NCBI GenBank assembly: GCA_964454685.1
Contig: CAYVTZ010000038.1
Span: 1 to 29,368, forward strand
DNA: 29,368 bases
Source: CAYVTZ01 sp964454685
Lineage (GTDB): Bacteria; Bacillota; Clostridia; Christensenellales; Christensenellaceae
Direction: 5' to 3'
Shown here: piece by piece, positions 14,427-21,913 of the stretch
Position numbering within the stretch: position 1 is the first letter of the stretch
How the letters are laid out: each line of letters begins with the position of its first letter
The notes under the pieces: model-generated
What the model was told of the DNA's origin: nothing
Seen by the model: the letters and a program-made list of their open reading frames with translations, nothing else
The model's database searches: none
Translations under genes and position numbers: made by a program

Positions 14427-16565
14427 CTACTTCTTTAAAAACTCCGGCAACGGGCTGTCTGCGGCATGATACGATCGGCGATATAACTCTAGTTGGCTGT
14501 CACAAGGCAGCTCCCCTTCCGCTCGGTCGCGTTTTTTGTATTTCCCTTTGCCGTTTTGATAGCGTGCCTTCACATTATCTTTGAGTGAAAGCTCTAAAAT
14601 CATGTTCAGCTCCGATACCGCATCCGCATCCGTCACAGGCACAGCGACCTCCACACGGCGATCGGTGTTTCGCGACATAAAATCCGCAGAGGAAATGTAC
14701 AGCGATTGCCGCTCCGGCGTGCCGAAGCGATAAATGCGCGAATGCTCCAAATATCGTCCTACAATGCTGCAAATCTCGATGTTTTTGGTGGGTCCGCTGC
14801 GCGAAACCACAAGACAGCAAATGCCCCTCACAATCAGTTGAATCTTCACTCCCGCAGCAGACGCGGCAACCAACCGCTTGATGATATCGGGATCATTGAG
14901 CGAATTCACCTTAAAGGTCAGTTGCGCTTCCCCGCCCTCCTTGGCAACAGCAATCTCCTCATCGATCTTTTTCAGTACAAAAGGCTTGAGGACCAGCGGC
15001 GAGACCAGCAAAAGCGGCGAATCTTCCACCAAATTGTTTGTGCAAAGATTTTGAAAAACATTCTGCGCATTGAGCGCAACCTCTTCCTTCGCCGTCAGGT
15101 AGGAAAGATCGGTATACAGCCGCGAGGTCGATTCGTTGTAGTTCCCCGTGCCTACCTGCGTTAAAAAACTCACCTTGTTTTTGCTGACCATGGTAATCAG
15201 CAGCAGCTTAGAGTGCACCTTATAGTTCTCAATTCCATAGACGATGGTTACACCTGCTTCCTGCAAGCGTTTGGACCAGTCGATATTGTTCTCCTCGTCA
15301 AAGCGCGCGCGCAGCTCCACCATGGCAATGACTTCCTTGCCGTTTTCAGCAGCGTGAATCAGCGCGTCCACCACCTTGGAGTTTCGCGCCACACGATACA
15401 ACGTAATCTTAATGGACTGCACTCTGGGGCTGTTTGCCGCTTCCTCCAGCAACCGAATAAAGATGCGAATATCTTCAAACGGATACGAGAGCAGCAAATC
15501 CTTCTTTTGAACCTGAGCCAACAGCGGCTTGCTGGTGTCCAGCTTTGCCGTTACCTGCGGCACAAGCGGCGGATAAAAGACCTTGGTAAAGCCGGAGCAA
15601 GACAGCTTATCCCGCAAGCTTCCCACGAAATCCAGCATGCACGGCGTATCCGAATAAAAAATCTGTTCCGGAAGCAGGTTCGTGTGCTTGGACAGCAGTT
15701 TGACAATATCCGCGTTTTGCTCCCGACTAATGTTCAAACGCACGGGCTGCAGCTTTTTGCGCTTTTTGACCATAATTTCCATCACATCGCGGTGCGACAT
15801 ATTAAAGTCCAAAAAAGCCTCGTCCGCATCAATATCCGCATTGCGCGTAATGGAAAAAATGCACTTTGCCAAAACCTTGTGCTTTGGAAATATCTTGGAC
15901 GCATACAGATAGATGATGTCCTCAATGAGCGTAAACTTTACAAACTTGCTGTGCATATACAGCAGCCGCTCAAAATACCCGTTTGCCGGAATGATGCCCA
16001 AATTGACCGATCCGCTCTTGTTTTTAAGCAGCACCGCCACATAGACGATTCCGCTTTGTAAAAACGGGAAAGGATGGTGCTTGTCTATGATATGCGGCGA
16101 AAGCAGCGGGTGTACATTGTGCTCAAAATAACGCATCAGAAAGCGCTCTTCATATTTAGTGAGATGCGTACAATCTTTATAAAAGATCCCGTGCTCTTCC
16201 AGCTCATGCAGAATATCCTGCATCGCCTGCACCGTGCGCGGCACCAGTCGGCGCACATCCCGATAGATCGCGCGCAGCTGCTCTTCGGTGCTCATGCCGG
16301 ACAACGAATCCACCGCGTCTTTTTTGAGCAATAAAGTGTCTTGCAGATTTCCCACGCGCACCATCATAAATTCATTGAGATTGCTGTGATAGATTGACAA
16401 AAATTGCAGCCGCTCAAACACAGGATTCTGTCGATCCTCCGCCTCCTCCAGCACGCGCTCGTTGAACTTAATCCAACTTAGATCCCGATTTTCCAGATTT
16501 TTGTATGAACTGGATTTTTCGGATTTCAGCGTCTTTTCCGGCTTTGTCGTCTTAGACGTAGGCAT
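14427..16565 (-). CDS. ppk1: Polyphosphate kinase 1
   Basis: Ppk1 reversibly transfers the terminal phosphate of ATP onto polyphosphate. The N-terminal domain starts with NLENRDLSWIKFNERVLEEA, and the catalytic domains hold the two histidines of the family, His451 in YKVHSKLLLI (phospho-histidine equivalent) and His608 in GRYLEHSRIY. VGTGNYNESTSRLYTDLS and SSADFMSRNTDRRVE are further signatures. I place the start at 16565 (712 residues) because AAGGAG lies seven bases upstream; a longer frame to 16637 would run over the promoter region. The N-terminal 25 residues are Lys/Ser/Thr-rich. The gene is divergent from a GT2 gene and convergent with stnC. The assignment is secure. Confidence 0.95.
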   Translation of the reverse strand: MPTSKTTKPEKTLKSEKSSSYKNLENRDLSWIKFNERVLEEAEDRQNPVFERLQFLSIYHSNLNEFMMVRVGNLQDTLLLKKDAVDSLSGMSTEEQLRAIYRDVRRLVPRTVQAMQDILHELEEHGIFYKDCTHLTKYEERFLMRYFEHNVHPLLSPHIIDKHHPFPFLQSGIVYVAVLLKNKSGSVNLGIIPANGYFERLLYMHSKFVKFTLIEDIIYLYASKIFPKHKVLAKCIFSITRNADIDADEAFLDFNMSHRDVMEIMVKKRKKLQPVRLNISREQNADIVKLLSKHTNLLPEQIFYSDTPCMLDFVGSLRDKLSCSGFTKVFYPPLVPQVTAKLDTSKPLLAQVQKKDLLLSYPFEDIRIFIRLLEEAANSPRVQSIKITLYRVARNSKVVDALIHAAENGKEVIAMVELRARFDEENNIDWSKRLQEAGVTIVYGIENYKVHSKLLLITMVSKNKVSFLTQVGTGNYNESTSRLYTDLSYLTAKEEVALNAQNVFQNLCTNNLVEDSPLLLVSPLVLKPFVLKKIDEEIAVAKEGGEAQLTFKVNSLNDPDIIKRLVAASAAGVKIQLIVRGICCLVVSRSGPTKNIEICSIVGRYLEHSRIYRFGTPERQSLYISSADFMSRNTDRRVEVAVPVTDADAVSELNMILELSLKDNVKARYQNGKGKYKKRDRAEGELPCDSQLELYRRSYHAADSPLPEFLKK

Positions 16566-16619
16566 ATCGATTCTCCTTGCAAGCAGCTTGACATTAAAAT
16601 AGTATACTGGTTTACAGTT

Positions 16620-16625
16620 ATTATA
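16620..16625 (-). promoter_or_regulatory. Candidate -10 box for ppk1
   Basis: A perfect TATAAT on the minus strand lies 55 bases upstream of the chosen ppk1 ATG. The -35 position (TTTCCT at a 17-base spacing) is poor, so the promoter may need an activator or lie elsewhere. Confidence 0.35.
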
Positions 16626-16702
16626 GTACGCTTTCACAGGAAAGGAAAGAAGTTGACGAAAATTTTACATACAAATCAACAACGCGCATTTCACGCGCGC
16701 AC

Positions 16703-16731
16703 TTGCCTTGACCGCGAAAAAGTGATAAAAT
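16703..16731 (+). promoter_or_regulatory. Extended -10 promoter of the GT2 gene
   Basis: TTGCCT (16703-16708), a 17-base spacer and TAAAAT (16726-16731), preceded by TGA, form an extended -10 promoter. It supports the start codon at 16761 because an upstream in-frame start at 16653 would lie before the promoter. Confidence 0.6.
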
Positions 16732-16760
16732 GTGAACATATTGCGATTGGGAGAATGGAT

Positions 16761-17723
16761 ATGAAGTTAATCATACAAATTCCGTGTTATAATGAGGAAA
16801 AAACGCTGCCTTTTGTGGTGGCAGACCTGCCTAAGCAAATCGACGGTGTGGACTGCATCGAAACGCTGATCATCGACGACGGCAGCAAGGATAAAACCAT
16901 CGAGGTGGCGCAGCAGTTAGGCATCAACCACATCGTGCGTTTTCCGAATAACCGTGGATTGGCAAAAGGGTTTATGGCCGGGATAGACGCATGCCTCAGG
17001 CTGGGCGCAGACATCATTGTCAATACGGACGGAGACAATCAATACTATGGCGGAGATATCCCCAATCTGGTCAGGCCCATTATAGAGGGTCGGGCTGAAA
17101 TGGTGATTGGCGACCGTAATACAGATGGAATCGAGCATTTTTCCTCACTGAAAAAGAAATTGCAAAAGATGGGCAGCAGCGTCGTCCGCAGAGCTTCGCA
17201 AAGCAACGTAGCGGATACCACCAGTGGATTTCGTGCCTATGCGCGGGATGCCGCCATGCGGATCAATGTGCTCTCCAACTACACTTACACACTGGAAACC
17301 ATCATCGACGCCGGCAACAAAAAAATTGCCATCGAGAATGTGACCATTCGCACCAACGAAAAATTGCGCGAGTCGCGTCTGTTTAAAAGCATGGGCAGCT
17401 ACATCAAGCGCTCGGCAGGCACCATCATCCGCAACTATGTCGCGCACAATCCGCTCAAAGTATTCCTGATTTTCGGAACGGGCTTTTTGATCGGCGGGTT
17501 GATTCCGGCAATTCGCTATCTGTATTTTTACTTCAGTGGATTCGGCGGGAAACACATCCAGTCACTCATTCTGGCTTCCATACTCATCACCATTTCGGTG
17601 ATGCTGTATGTTTTTGCGTTTTTGGCAGACATGATCAACTCCAACCGCAAAGTGATGGACGAAATGCTCTACCGTGTGAAAAAGCTGGAATATGATCAGG
17701 ACAAAAAGAACGATTCGGAATAA
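16761..17723 (+). CDS. Membrane-anchored family 2 glycosyltransferase (DPM1/GtrB-like)
   Basis: The 320-residue protein has a GT2 GT-A domain with IPCYNEEKTLPFVV near residue 7, LIIDDGSKDKTIEVA near 35-50, and NTDGDNQY, the metal-binding acidic motif, near 90. TTSGFRAYARD is typical of polyprenyl-phosphate glycosyltransferases. Two membrane helices follow at about 234-258 and 268-293, then a charged tail. It probably transfers a sugar from a nucleotide donor to a lipid phosphate or a surface polymer precursor; the sugar is unknown. I use the ATG at 16761: GGGAG ends seven bases upstream, whereas the ATG at 16755 is too close to it. It stands alone, divergent from ppk1. Confidence 0.87.
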   Translation: MKLIIQIPCYNEEKTLPFVVADLPKQIDGVDCIETLIIDDGSKDKTIEVAQQLGINHIVRFPNNRGLAKGFMAGIDACLRLGADIIVNTDGDNQYYGGDIPNLVRPIIEGRAEMVIGDRNTDGIEHFSSLKKKLQKMGSSVVRRASQSNVADTTSGFRAYARDAAMRINVLSNYTYTLETIIDAGNKKIAIENVTIRTNEKLRESRLFKSMGSYIKRSAGTIIRNYVAHNPLKVFLIFGTGFLIGGLIPAIRYLYFYFSGFGGKHIQSLILASILITISVMLYVFAFLADMINSNRKVMDEMLYRVKKLEYDQDKKNDSE

Positions 17724-17741
17724 TGCACAACAAAAAATCAT

Positions 17742-17836
17742 GCGGGTAAAAACGTTGTAACAAGCGAGATGGATGTCGCACTCGTCGCTTCATGCGCCAA
17801 TAGTCGTTTTGAGTGCGGCACTCCCAACGTTACACC
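17742..17836. repeat. Short palindrome-rich intergenic segment
   Basis: Between the GT2 stop and the cupin terminator lies about 135 bases without a gene. It contains a perfect palindrome GAGTGC-G-GCACTC (17811-17823), a second GCACTC at 17778-17783, and two AACGTT palindromes at 17751-17756 and 17826-17831. It may be an extragenic repeat or an imperfect hairpin. Homology cannot be judged from this window. Confidence 0.35.
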
Positions 17837-17858
17837 GGCGGCTTCGTGGCTGCCCTGC

Positions 17859-17907
17859 AAAAAAAATGCACCCCGCGGCCAAAAGCCAAGGAGTGCAAAT
17901 TTTTTGT
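17859..17907. terminator. Terminator of the cupin gene
   Basis: TGCAC (17867-17871) and GTGCA (17893-17897), with adjacent imperfect CC/GG and GGC/GCC pairs, form a stem. On the minus strand it is followed by eight T residues, a strong terminator for the cupin gene. On the plus strand the stem runs into AAATTTTTTG, so it may also stop transcripts from the GT2 gene. Confidence 0.75.
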
Positions 17908-17916
17908 GCGATACGC

Positions 17917-18258
17917 TCAACCGGCAATGATAATGGCATGGAACACAATGTCCTCCTTGCCCGAGTTGACCAATCCGTGCATCTCGCCGTCATAGCAAAT
18001 GGTAACGTCACCCGCCTTGACCGGCTTTTGCTCGCCATTGTCGTTGTAGGTGCCGTTGCCGGAAACCAGACAGTAGATTTCAGCTTCTCCATGGTGTGGA
18101 TGGTCCCCCACAGAAGCGCCCGGCGGCAATGTAATGGTCGCCAGCAGTCTGGAATTCGGACAAAGCTGCGCGCTGCCATACCAGGAAGTAATAGCGGCAG
18201 AGCCAAGACCATCGCACACGTGTTCGGCGATGTTGGTTTCAAGTTTGGAAACAATCAT
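17917..18258 (-). CDS. Small cupin-domain protein
   Basis: This 113-residue protein is a single cupin barrel. The first metal-binding motif is visible as GDHPHHGEAEIYCLVSGNG (His53, His55 or His56, Glu60) and the second as GDVTICYDGEMHGLVN (His94). Such small cupins bind a metal and may act as isomerases, dioxygenases or sensors; the reaction cannot be told. I choose the ATG at 18258 because AGGAGAA is placed correctly upstream. A longer frame to 18378 would pass through its own promoter at 18319-18348. It is divergent from mntP. Confidence 0.85.
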   Translation of the reverse strand: MIVSKLETNIAEHVCDGLGSAAITSWYGSAQLCPNSRLLATITLPPGASVGDHPHHGEAEIYCLVSGNGTYNDNGEQKPVKAGDVTICYDGEMHGLVNSGKEDIVFHAIIIAG

Positions 18259-18318
18259 AGCAGTTCTCCTATTCTGATGATGTGATGCTCGCGCTGCAAA
18301 AAGGCGCGTTATCCTCTC

Positions 18319-18348
18319 ATTATAGCGCATACCGCCGTGGGATGTAAA
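18319..18348 (-). promoter_or_regulatory. Promoter of the cupin gene
   Basis: On the minus strand TTTACA (plus 18343-18348), an 18-base spacer and a perfect TATAAT (plus 18319-18324) are present. The predicted start lies about 50 bases upstream of the chosen ATG. I could not find an equally clear promoter for mntP on the other strand. Confidence 0.65.
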
Positions 18349-18371
18349 GCACGGCGCAACAGGTGACACAA

Positions 18372-18920
18372 ATGACAATATTGGAAATCATATTAATTGG
18401 CTTAGCGCTCTCTATGGACGCAATCGCCGTCTCCATCTCTAACCGGATGGCGTACCCTTGCCTGACTAGGCGTCAAATTGCAGCAATGCCTGTGCTGTTC
18501 GGGGTGTTTCAGGCAGCTATGCCCATTGCGGGCTTTTTTGCGGGCAGCTTGTTCGCCCAATATATCACGCAATATTCTGGCATCGTAATCTTGGCGATTT
18601 TGGGGATTTTAGGCGGCAAAATGATTTATGAAGGACTACGGCACAAGGATGAAACATGCGAGTGCAAGCCCTTTTCAATGGGTATGCTTGTGGCGCAGGC
18701 AGTTGCCACCAGTATCGACGCGTTTGCAGTGGGCGTAGGTTTTTCGGTCAGCGGCACACCGCTGTTCCCCGCAGTGGTCGTGATCGGGCTGATCACTGCA
18801 GCATGCAGCGTGCTTGCGCTCATGGCAGGAAAAAAACTGGGAACACTGTTCGGCAGCAAGGCGGAGGTTATCGGCGGGATAATCCTTGTTTTGATCGGTG
18901 TAAAAGCAATGTGGTTTTAA
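18372..18920 (+). CDS. mntP: Manganese efflux pump MntP
   Basis: The 182-residue protein has six predicted membrane helices in two similar halves. Each half carries the conserved acidic motif of the family: ALSMDAIAVSI with Asp16 and ATSIDAFAVGVGF with Asp116. MntP exports Mn2+ and protects against manganese overload. AGGTG lies six bases before the ATG at 18372. A GTG three codons upstream overlaps that RBS and is rejected. No yybP-ykoY manganese riboswitch can be made out in the 113-base region shared with the cupin promoter. Family assignment is strong; manganese as substrate is inferred from the family. Confidence 0.92.
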   Translation: MTILEIILIGLALSMDAIAVSISNRMAYPCLTRRQIAAMPVLFGVFQAAMPIAGFFAGSLFAQYITQYSGIVILAILGILGGKMIYEGLRHKDETCECKPFSMGMLVAQAVATSIDAFAVGVGFSVSGTPLFPAVVVIGLITAACSVLALMAGKKLGTLFGSKAEVIGGIILVLIGVKAMWF

Positions 18921-18946
18921 AGCTACCGCCACCGGCTTTTTCGCAT

Positions 18947-19015
18947 CGCTTCTCTGCTTGAAGCGAAAGCTTTATGACTCGCCCGGCACAGCCGGGGGCT
19001 ATCGCTCGCTTTCGC
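18947..19015. other. Nested hairpin element between mntP and the DJ-1 gene
   Basis: The 170 bases between these genes hold no reading frame. There is a perfect hairpin CCCGGC-ACA-GCCGGG (18982-18996), enclosed by the complementary pair GCGAAAGC (18963-18970) and GCTTTCGC (19008-19015). A competing hairpin, CGCTTC...GAAGCG (18947-18965), overlaps the outer left arm. No T-run follows, so it is not a classic terminator. It may be a structured RNA, a processing site or an extragenic palindrome. Confidence 0.45.
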
Positions 19016-19090
19016 ACACAATCAAACAAAATCTAAGCCCGGCATTCATGCTCAAACGCGTTCACAGGGCATAAAAAATGGAGGAACTTT

Positions 19091-19726
19091 ATGATTACCG
19101 TTTATGGATACGTTATGGATACGCTAGCCGACTGGGAATGGGGACATGTCATCGCGGAGCTAAATTCCGGTCGGTTCTTTAAAAAGGATGCACAACGCGT
19201 CTCGTTTCAAACAGTTTGCAACTCGAAAGAGCCGGTTCACACGATGGGCGGGCTTACGATTCTGCCCGATTGCCGCACAGAGGACATGGTCGTGCAGGAA
19301 ACAAGCATGCTTTTGTTGCCGGGTGCAGACACATGGAGCGACCCAAGGCACAGCGCCATCCTAAAAAAAGCAAGCGAATTTCTCGCTTCAGGCGCCACCG
19401 TGTGCGCCATCTGCGGGGCTACCGCGGCGCTTGCCAACATCGGGCTGCTGGATCAGCGCCCGCATACCAGCAATGGTCCGGGTTTTCTTGAAATGGTTTC
19501 CCCCGCTTACAAAGGTCAAAGTTTTTATATCGATCAGCCGTCAGTTGCAGATCATAATCTGATCACGGCTGGCTGTACGGGTGCTTTGTCGTGGGCAAAA
19601 CAGATTTTGGAGCGTTTGGACGTTTTCCAAGCCGACACACTGGAAGCATGGTATGCCTATTTCAGCACAGGCGATCCGCAGCAGTTCTTTGCCCTCATGC
19701 AGTCTTTGCCGTCCGGCAAAGAATAG
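19091..19726 (+). CDS. DJ-1/PfpI-family protein (type 1 glutamine amidotransferase-like)
   Basis: The 211-residue protein shows the DJ-1/PfpI fold. The nucleophile elbow is AICGATAAL with Cys108, and LLLPGADTW near residues 73-81 is the usual loop before it. It resembles uncharacterised YoaZ/YdeA-like members. Family members act as proteases, chaperones, glyoxalases or isocyanide hydratases, so the reaction is not predictable. GGAGGAAC is well placed before the ATG. Its stop is only five bases from the stop of the convergent kinase gene, and a hairpin covers the last codons. Confidence 0.85.
   Translation: MITVYGYVMDTLADWEWGHVIAELNSGRFFKKDAQRVSFQTVCNSKEPVHTMGGLTILPDCRTEDMVVQETSMLLLPGADTWSDPRHSAILKKASEFLASGATVCAICGATAALANIGLLDQRPHTSNGPGFLEMVSPAYKGQSFYIDQPSVADHNLITAGCTGALSWAKQILERLDVFQADTLEAWYAYFSTGDPQQFFALMQSLPSGKE
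19703..19722. terminator. Hairpin at the DJ-1 gene end (possible convergent terminator)
   Basis: TCTTTGCC (19703-19710) and GGCAAAGA (19715-19722) form an 8-bp stem with a GTCC loop inside the last codons of the DJ-1 gene. There is no T-run in either direction, so intrinsic termination is uncertain, but no other hairpin separates the two convergent genes. Confidence 0.3.
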
Positions 19727-19731
19727 AATCG

Positions 19732-20646
19732 TCACTTGGGCAAAAACTCGTGAATCACCGACTCCGGCGGCAAGGCGTCGGGCGTAATCACAGGCAGCGC
19801 CGCATATTTTTCTGCCAGCGCGGCTCCCGCAATCGCAAACTCTCCCATGTTGCGCGTGATGTCCAGCACAAAAGGTGCAAACAACAGCGGTTCGTAGCAA
19901 TGAAAAGAGTTAAACCACACATCCGCTTGATCCCGATAGGGTGTGATGTTCTCCTCCTCACCACGCAGCACTTCCGGCCAACGGCGAAATGTATCGTCCG
20001 CATTGTAGGCACGATGAAAAAAGTCCCGCACCATGCGGCGGGTCAAACGCATTTCCAATTCACTAAGCAGCAATGCGCCGTCAGCATCATGAAAACTGGA
20101 GAATAAGGAAAGATAAACGCGTAAGCAGTGCGCATGATCAACGCAAAGCAACGGATGCAGCGCATGAATCCCTTCAAACAAGAAAATCGTATTCTCATTG
20201 TTTGGCACCGGTGTGGTGTGCGGCGCGCGCGTGCCTGATACAAAATCGTAATGCGGCAGGCGCAGCGGTTGTCCCGCCAGCAGGTCACGCAAAAATTCTT
20301 CCAAAAGGGGCAAATCCAGCGCGTGGATCCCCTCAAAGTCCCGCAATCCATTGGGCAGCAGCGGCAGCTCGTCACGATTCACAAAAAAGTCATCCAAGGA
20401 AACACGCACCGCCTCCCCCCCCATGTTTTGCAGTCGCGTCGCCAAGGCCTGCGCCGTGGAAGTCTTAGCGGAGGAAGATGGCCCCGCAATCAGCACAATA
20501 CGCTTGTGCTGCCGCGCAATGTGCCGCGCAAGCTTGCAAATCTCGCCCCAGAACAAATGTTCCGCACGCCGTACCGCGTGCGCAGGGCTCTCGCATATCT
20601 TTGTAAAGTCCAGATGGACTTGTGGGTTTTCACCTAAATATTCCAA
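19732..20646 (-). CDS. Uridine kinase/phosphoribulokinase-like nucleoside kinase
   Basis: This 304-residue P-loop kinase resembles the C-terminal kinase part of clostridial nucleoside kinases of the uridine kinase family. The phosphate loop reads AGPSSSAKTS (residues 54-63); the last glycine of the usual GPSSSGKT is alanine here. VSLDDFFVNRDELP and the FLFEGIHALHPLL strand match the family, as does RRMVRDFFHRAYNADDTFRRWP. Longer relatives carry an N-terminal TGS-type domain of about 250 residues, which is missing here. The start codon is TTG, supported by AGGAG eight bases upstream, with no better start nearby. Substrate (uridine, cytidine or other) is not determined. It converges with the DJ-1 gene. 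Confidence 0.8.
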   Translation of the reverse strand: MEYLGENPQVHLDFTKICESPAHAVRRAEHLFWGEICKLARHIARQHKRIVLIAGPSSSAKTSTAQALATRLQNMGGEAVRVSLDDFFVNRDELPLLPNGLRDFEGIHALDLPLLEEFLRDLLAGQPLRLPHYDFVSGTRAPHTTPVPNNENTIFLFEGIHALHPLLCVDHAHCLRVYLSLFSSFHDADGALLLSELEMRLTRRMVRDFFHRAYNADDTFRRWPEVLRGEEENITPYRDQADVWFNSFHCYEPLLFAPFVLDITRNMGEFAIAGAALAEKYAALPVITPDALPPESVIHEFLPK

Positions 20647-20697
20647 TTACGATTCTCCTTTTCCTCGGCAATGATGCCGCTGGATTTGATGCTGACC

Positions 20698-20727
20698 ATT
20701 AAATAATTCAAGATTCAAGCCTCACAA
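20698..20727 (-). promoter_or_regulatory. Candidate promoter of the nucleoside kinase gene
   Basis: On the minus strand TTGTGA (plus 20722-20727), an 18-base spacer and TTTAAT (plus 20698-20703) are seen, about 50 bases upstream of the TTG start. Confidence 0.4.
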
Positions 20728-20729
20728 TC

Positions 20730-20755
20730 CTTTTGTTAAACATAATTCACAAAAG
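20730..20755. promoter_or_regulatory. Candidate operator for the SorC regulator
   Basis: A perfect inverted repeat CTTTTGT-N12-ACAAAAG lies 20 bases upstream of the -35 box of the SorC gene and just upstream of the divergent kinase promoter. It could serve autoregulation or control of both genes. Confidence 0.4.
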
Positions 20756-20775
20756 AAATTTATTTCAAAATTGCA

Positions 20776-20804
20776 TTGACTTTTTCTTGTTAGGGCGGTA
20801 GATT
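20776..20804 (+). promoter_or_regulatory. Candidate promoter of the SorC gene
   Basis: TTGACT (20776-20781), 17 bases and TAGATT (20799-20804) form a plausible promoter; a TATACA five bases further is an alternative -10. The AGGGGG ribosome binding site follows at 20855-20860. Confidence 0.45.
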
Positions 20805-20866
20805 ATACATAATAGACAGTATGTTACCACTTGGAACGATCGACAGCCCGCGAGAGGGGGATTCCC

Positions 20867-21841
20867 ATGACGAAAAATATGCAGGACAGCGACACCAATT
20901 TAATGATCAGCGTGATCAAAAAATATTACGAGCTGGGTATGAATCAAGAGCAGATCGCAAAGGAGGAGTTTATTTCCAAGTCTTCTGTTTGCCGCATCAT
21001 CAAAAAAGCCGTGGAAAACGGATATGTGAGTTTTCAGATTCATTATCCGGTAGAATCGTTGCAGAAGCTGGAAGTGGAATTTCACAAGTATTTTGATTTG
21101 GATAAAGTATTCATCACACCATCCTATACAGACGATTTAGAAATACGGCTGAAAGATACCTGTAAATGCGCGCTGGCTGATCTGGTCAAAATGGTAAAGC
21201 CGGAAGACACACTGGCTGTTTCATGGGGCTCTACGATGGAGCAGCTTGCCTGCACGGCAATGAGTGTGATCGGGACGCGCAAATGTGCAAAAGTCATTTT
21301 GGCATGCGGCTCGGTTGCAGGCAACGCGTCCTCCATCTATTCCAGTCATGTAGTCAAGCAGCTTTCCCATTTTTTCTCGGCAGAGGGCTATCTCTTGCCC
21401 GCGCCTTTGGTGCTGGATACCGAAGAGCTCGCGCGCGCCATCATGCAGGATTCACACATTAAGTTTGTGATGGATATGGCGTTGGAATCGCAAATTGGCG
21501 TTTTTTCCATCGGTAAACCGGATTTTTTGTCCGGCGTGGCCGCAAATCGCTCCCTCTTTCAACGAGAATATGAAGAATTGATCGCAAACGGCGCAGTGGG
21601 CTATTTAAACGGGCGCTGCTATGATATGCAGGGCAACTCGGTCAGCCGCGCATTTGCGCTGCGCACCATCGGGCTGGATCTGCCGCAGATTCGTTCCATG
21701 CAAACGCGCATTGGCATCGCGGTCGGCGCAGACAAGACCAACGCCATCATCGGCGCGCTGCGCGGCAAACTGGTCAACCGGCTCTATACAGATGAGCAAA
21801 CGGCAAAGGAGGTCATCCGCGCGGTACAAAGCCTCCCCTAA
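20867..21841 (+). CDS. SorC-family sugar-responsive transcriptional regulator
   Basis: This 324-residue regulator has an N-terminal helix-turn-helix (about residues 10-55, with MNQEQIAKEEFISKSSVCRI) and a large SorC sugar-binding domain. SorC-type effector-domain segments include VSWGSTMEQLA and a glycine-rich loop near GSVAGNASSIYSS. Relatives bind sugar phosphates or polyols and usually control a neighbouring catabolic operon, yet no sugar-transport genes lie next to it here. AGGGGG stands six bases before the ATG at 20867. A frame extension to 20831 uses a TTG without an RBS. The inverted repeat at 20730-20755 is the best operator candidate. Confidence 0.88.
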   Translation: MTKNMQDSDTNLMISVIKKYYELGMNQEQIAKEEFISKSSVCRIIKKAVENGYVSFQIHYPVESLQKLEVEFHKYFDLDKVFITPSYTDDLEIRLKDTCKCALADLVKMVKPEDTLAVSWGSTMEQLACTAMSVIGTRKCAKVILACGSVAGNASSIYSSHVVKQLSHFFSAEGYLLPAPLVLDTEELARAIMQDSHIKFVMDMALESQIGVFSIGKPDFLSGVAANRSLFQREYEELIANGAVGYLNGRCYDMQGNSVSRAFALRTIGLDLPQIRSMQTRIGIAVGADKTNAIIGALRGKLVNRLYTDEQTAKEVIRAVQSLP

Positions 21842-21859
21842 TTTTTTTGGAAATACTTC

Positions 21860-21890
21860 TTGACTCTCCTGTTACAGGAGGATGTAGCAT
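21860..21890 (+). promoter_or_regulatory. MerR-type promoter-operator with a 19-base spacer
   Basis: TTGACT (21860-21865) and TAGCAT (21885-21890) are separated by 19 bases that contain the perfect inverted repeat CTCCTG-TTA-CAGGAG (21866-21880). An over-long spacer filled by a dyad is the hallmark of promoters activated by MerR-family regulators through DNA untwisting. The gene directly downstream encodes such a regulator. Confidence 0.8.
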
Positions 21891-21913
21891 GAAAGTACGA
21901 AGGAGTGAGCGTC

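Noticed and set aside
15213..16061. 282-codon frame antisense to ppk1
   Set aside because: Shadow frame of ppk1 without family similarity or RBS.
17738..17920. 60-codon minus-strand frame after the cupin gene
   Set aside because: It runs through the cupin terminator hairpin and palindromes, with no RBS; probably not coding.
18259..18371. yybP-ykoY manganese riboswitch upstream of mntP
   Set aside because: Only 113 bases are available, shared with the cupin promoter, and I could not recognise the conserved core or its helices.
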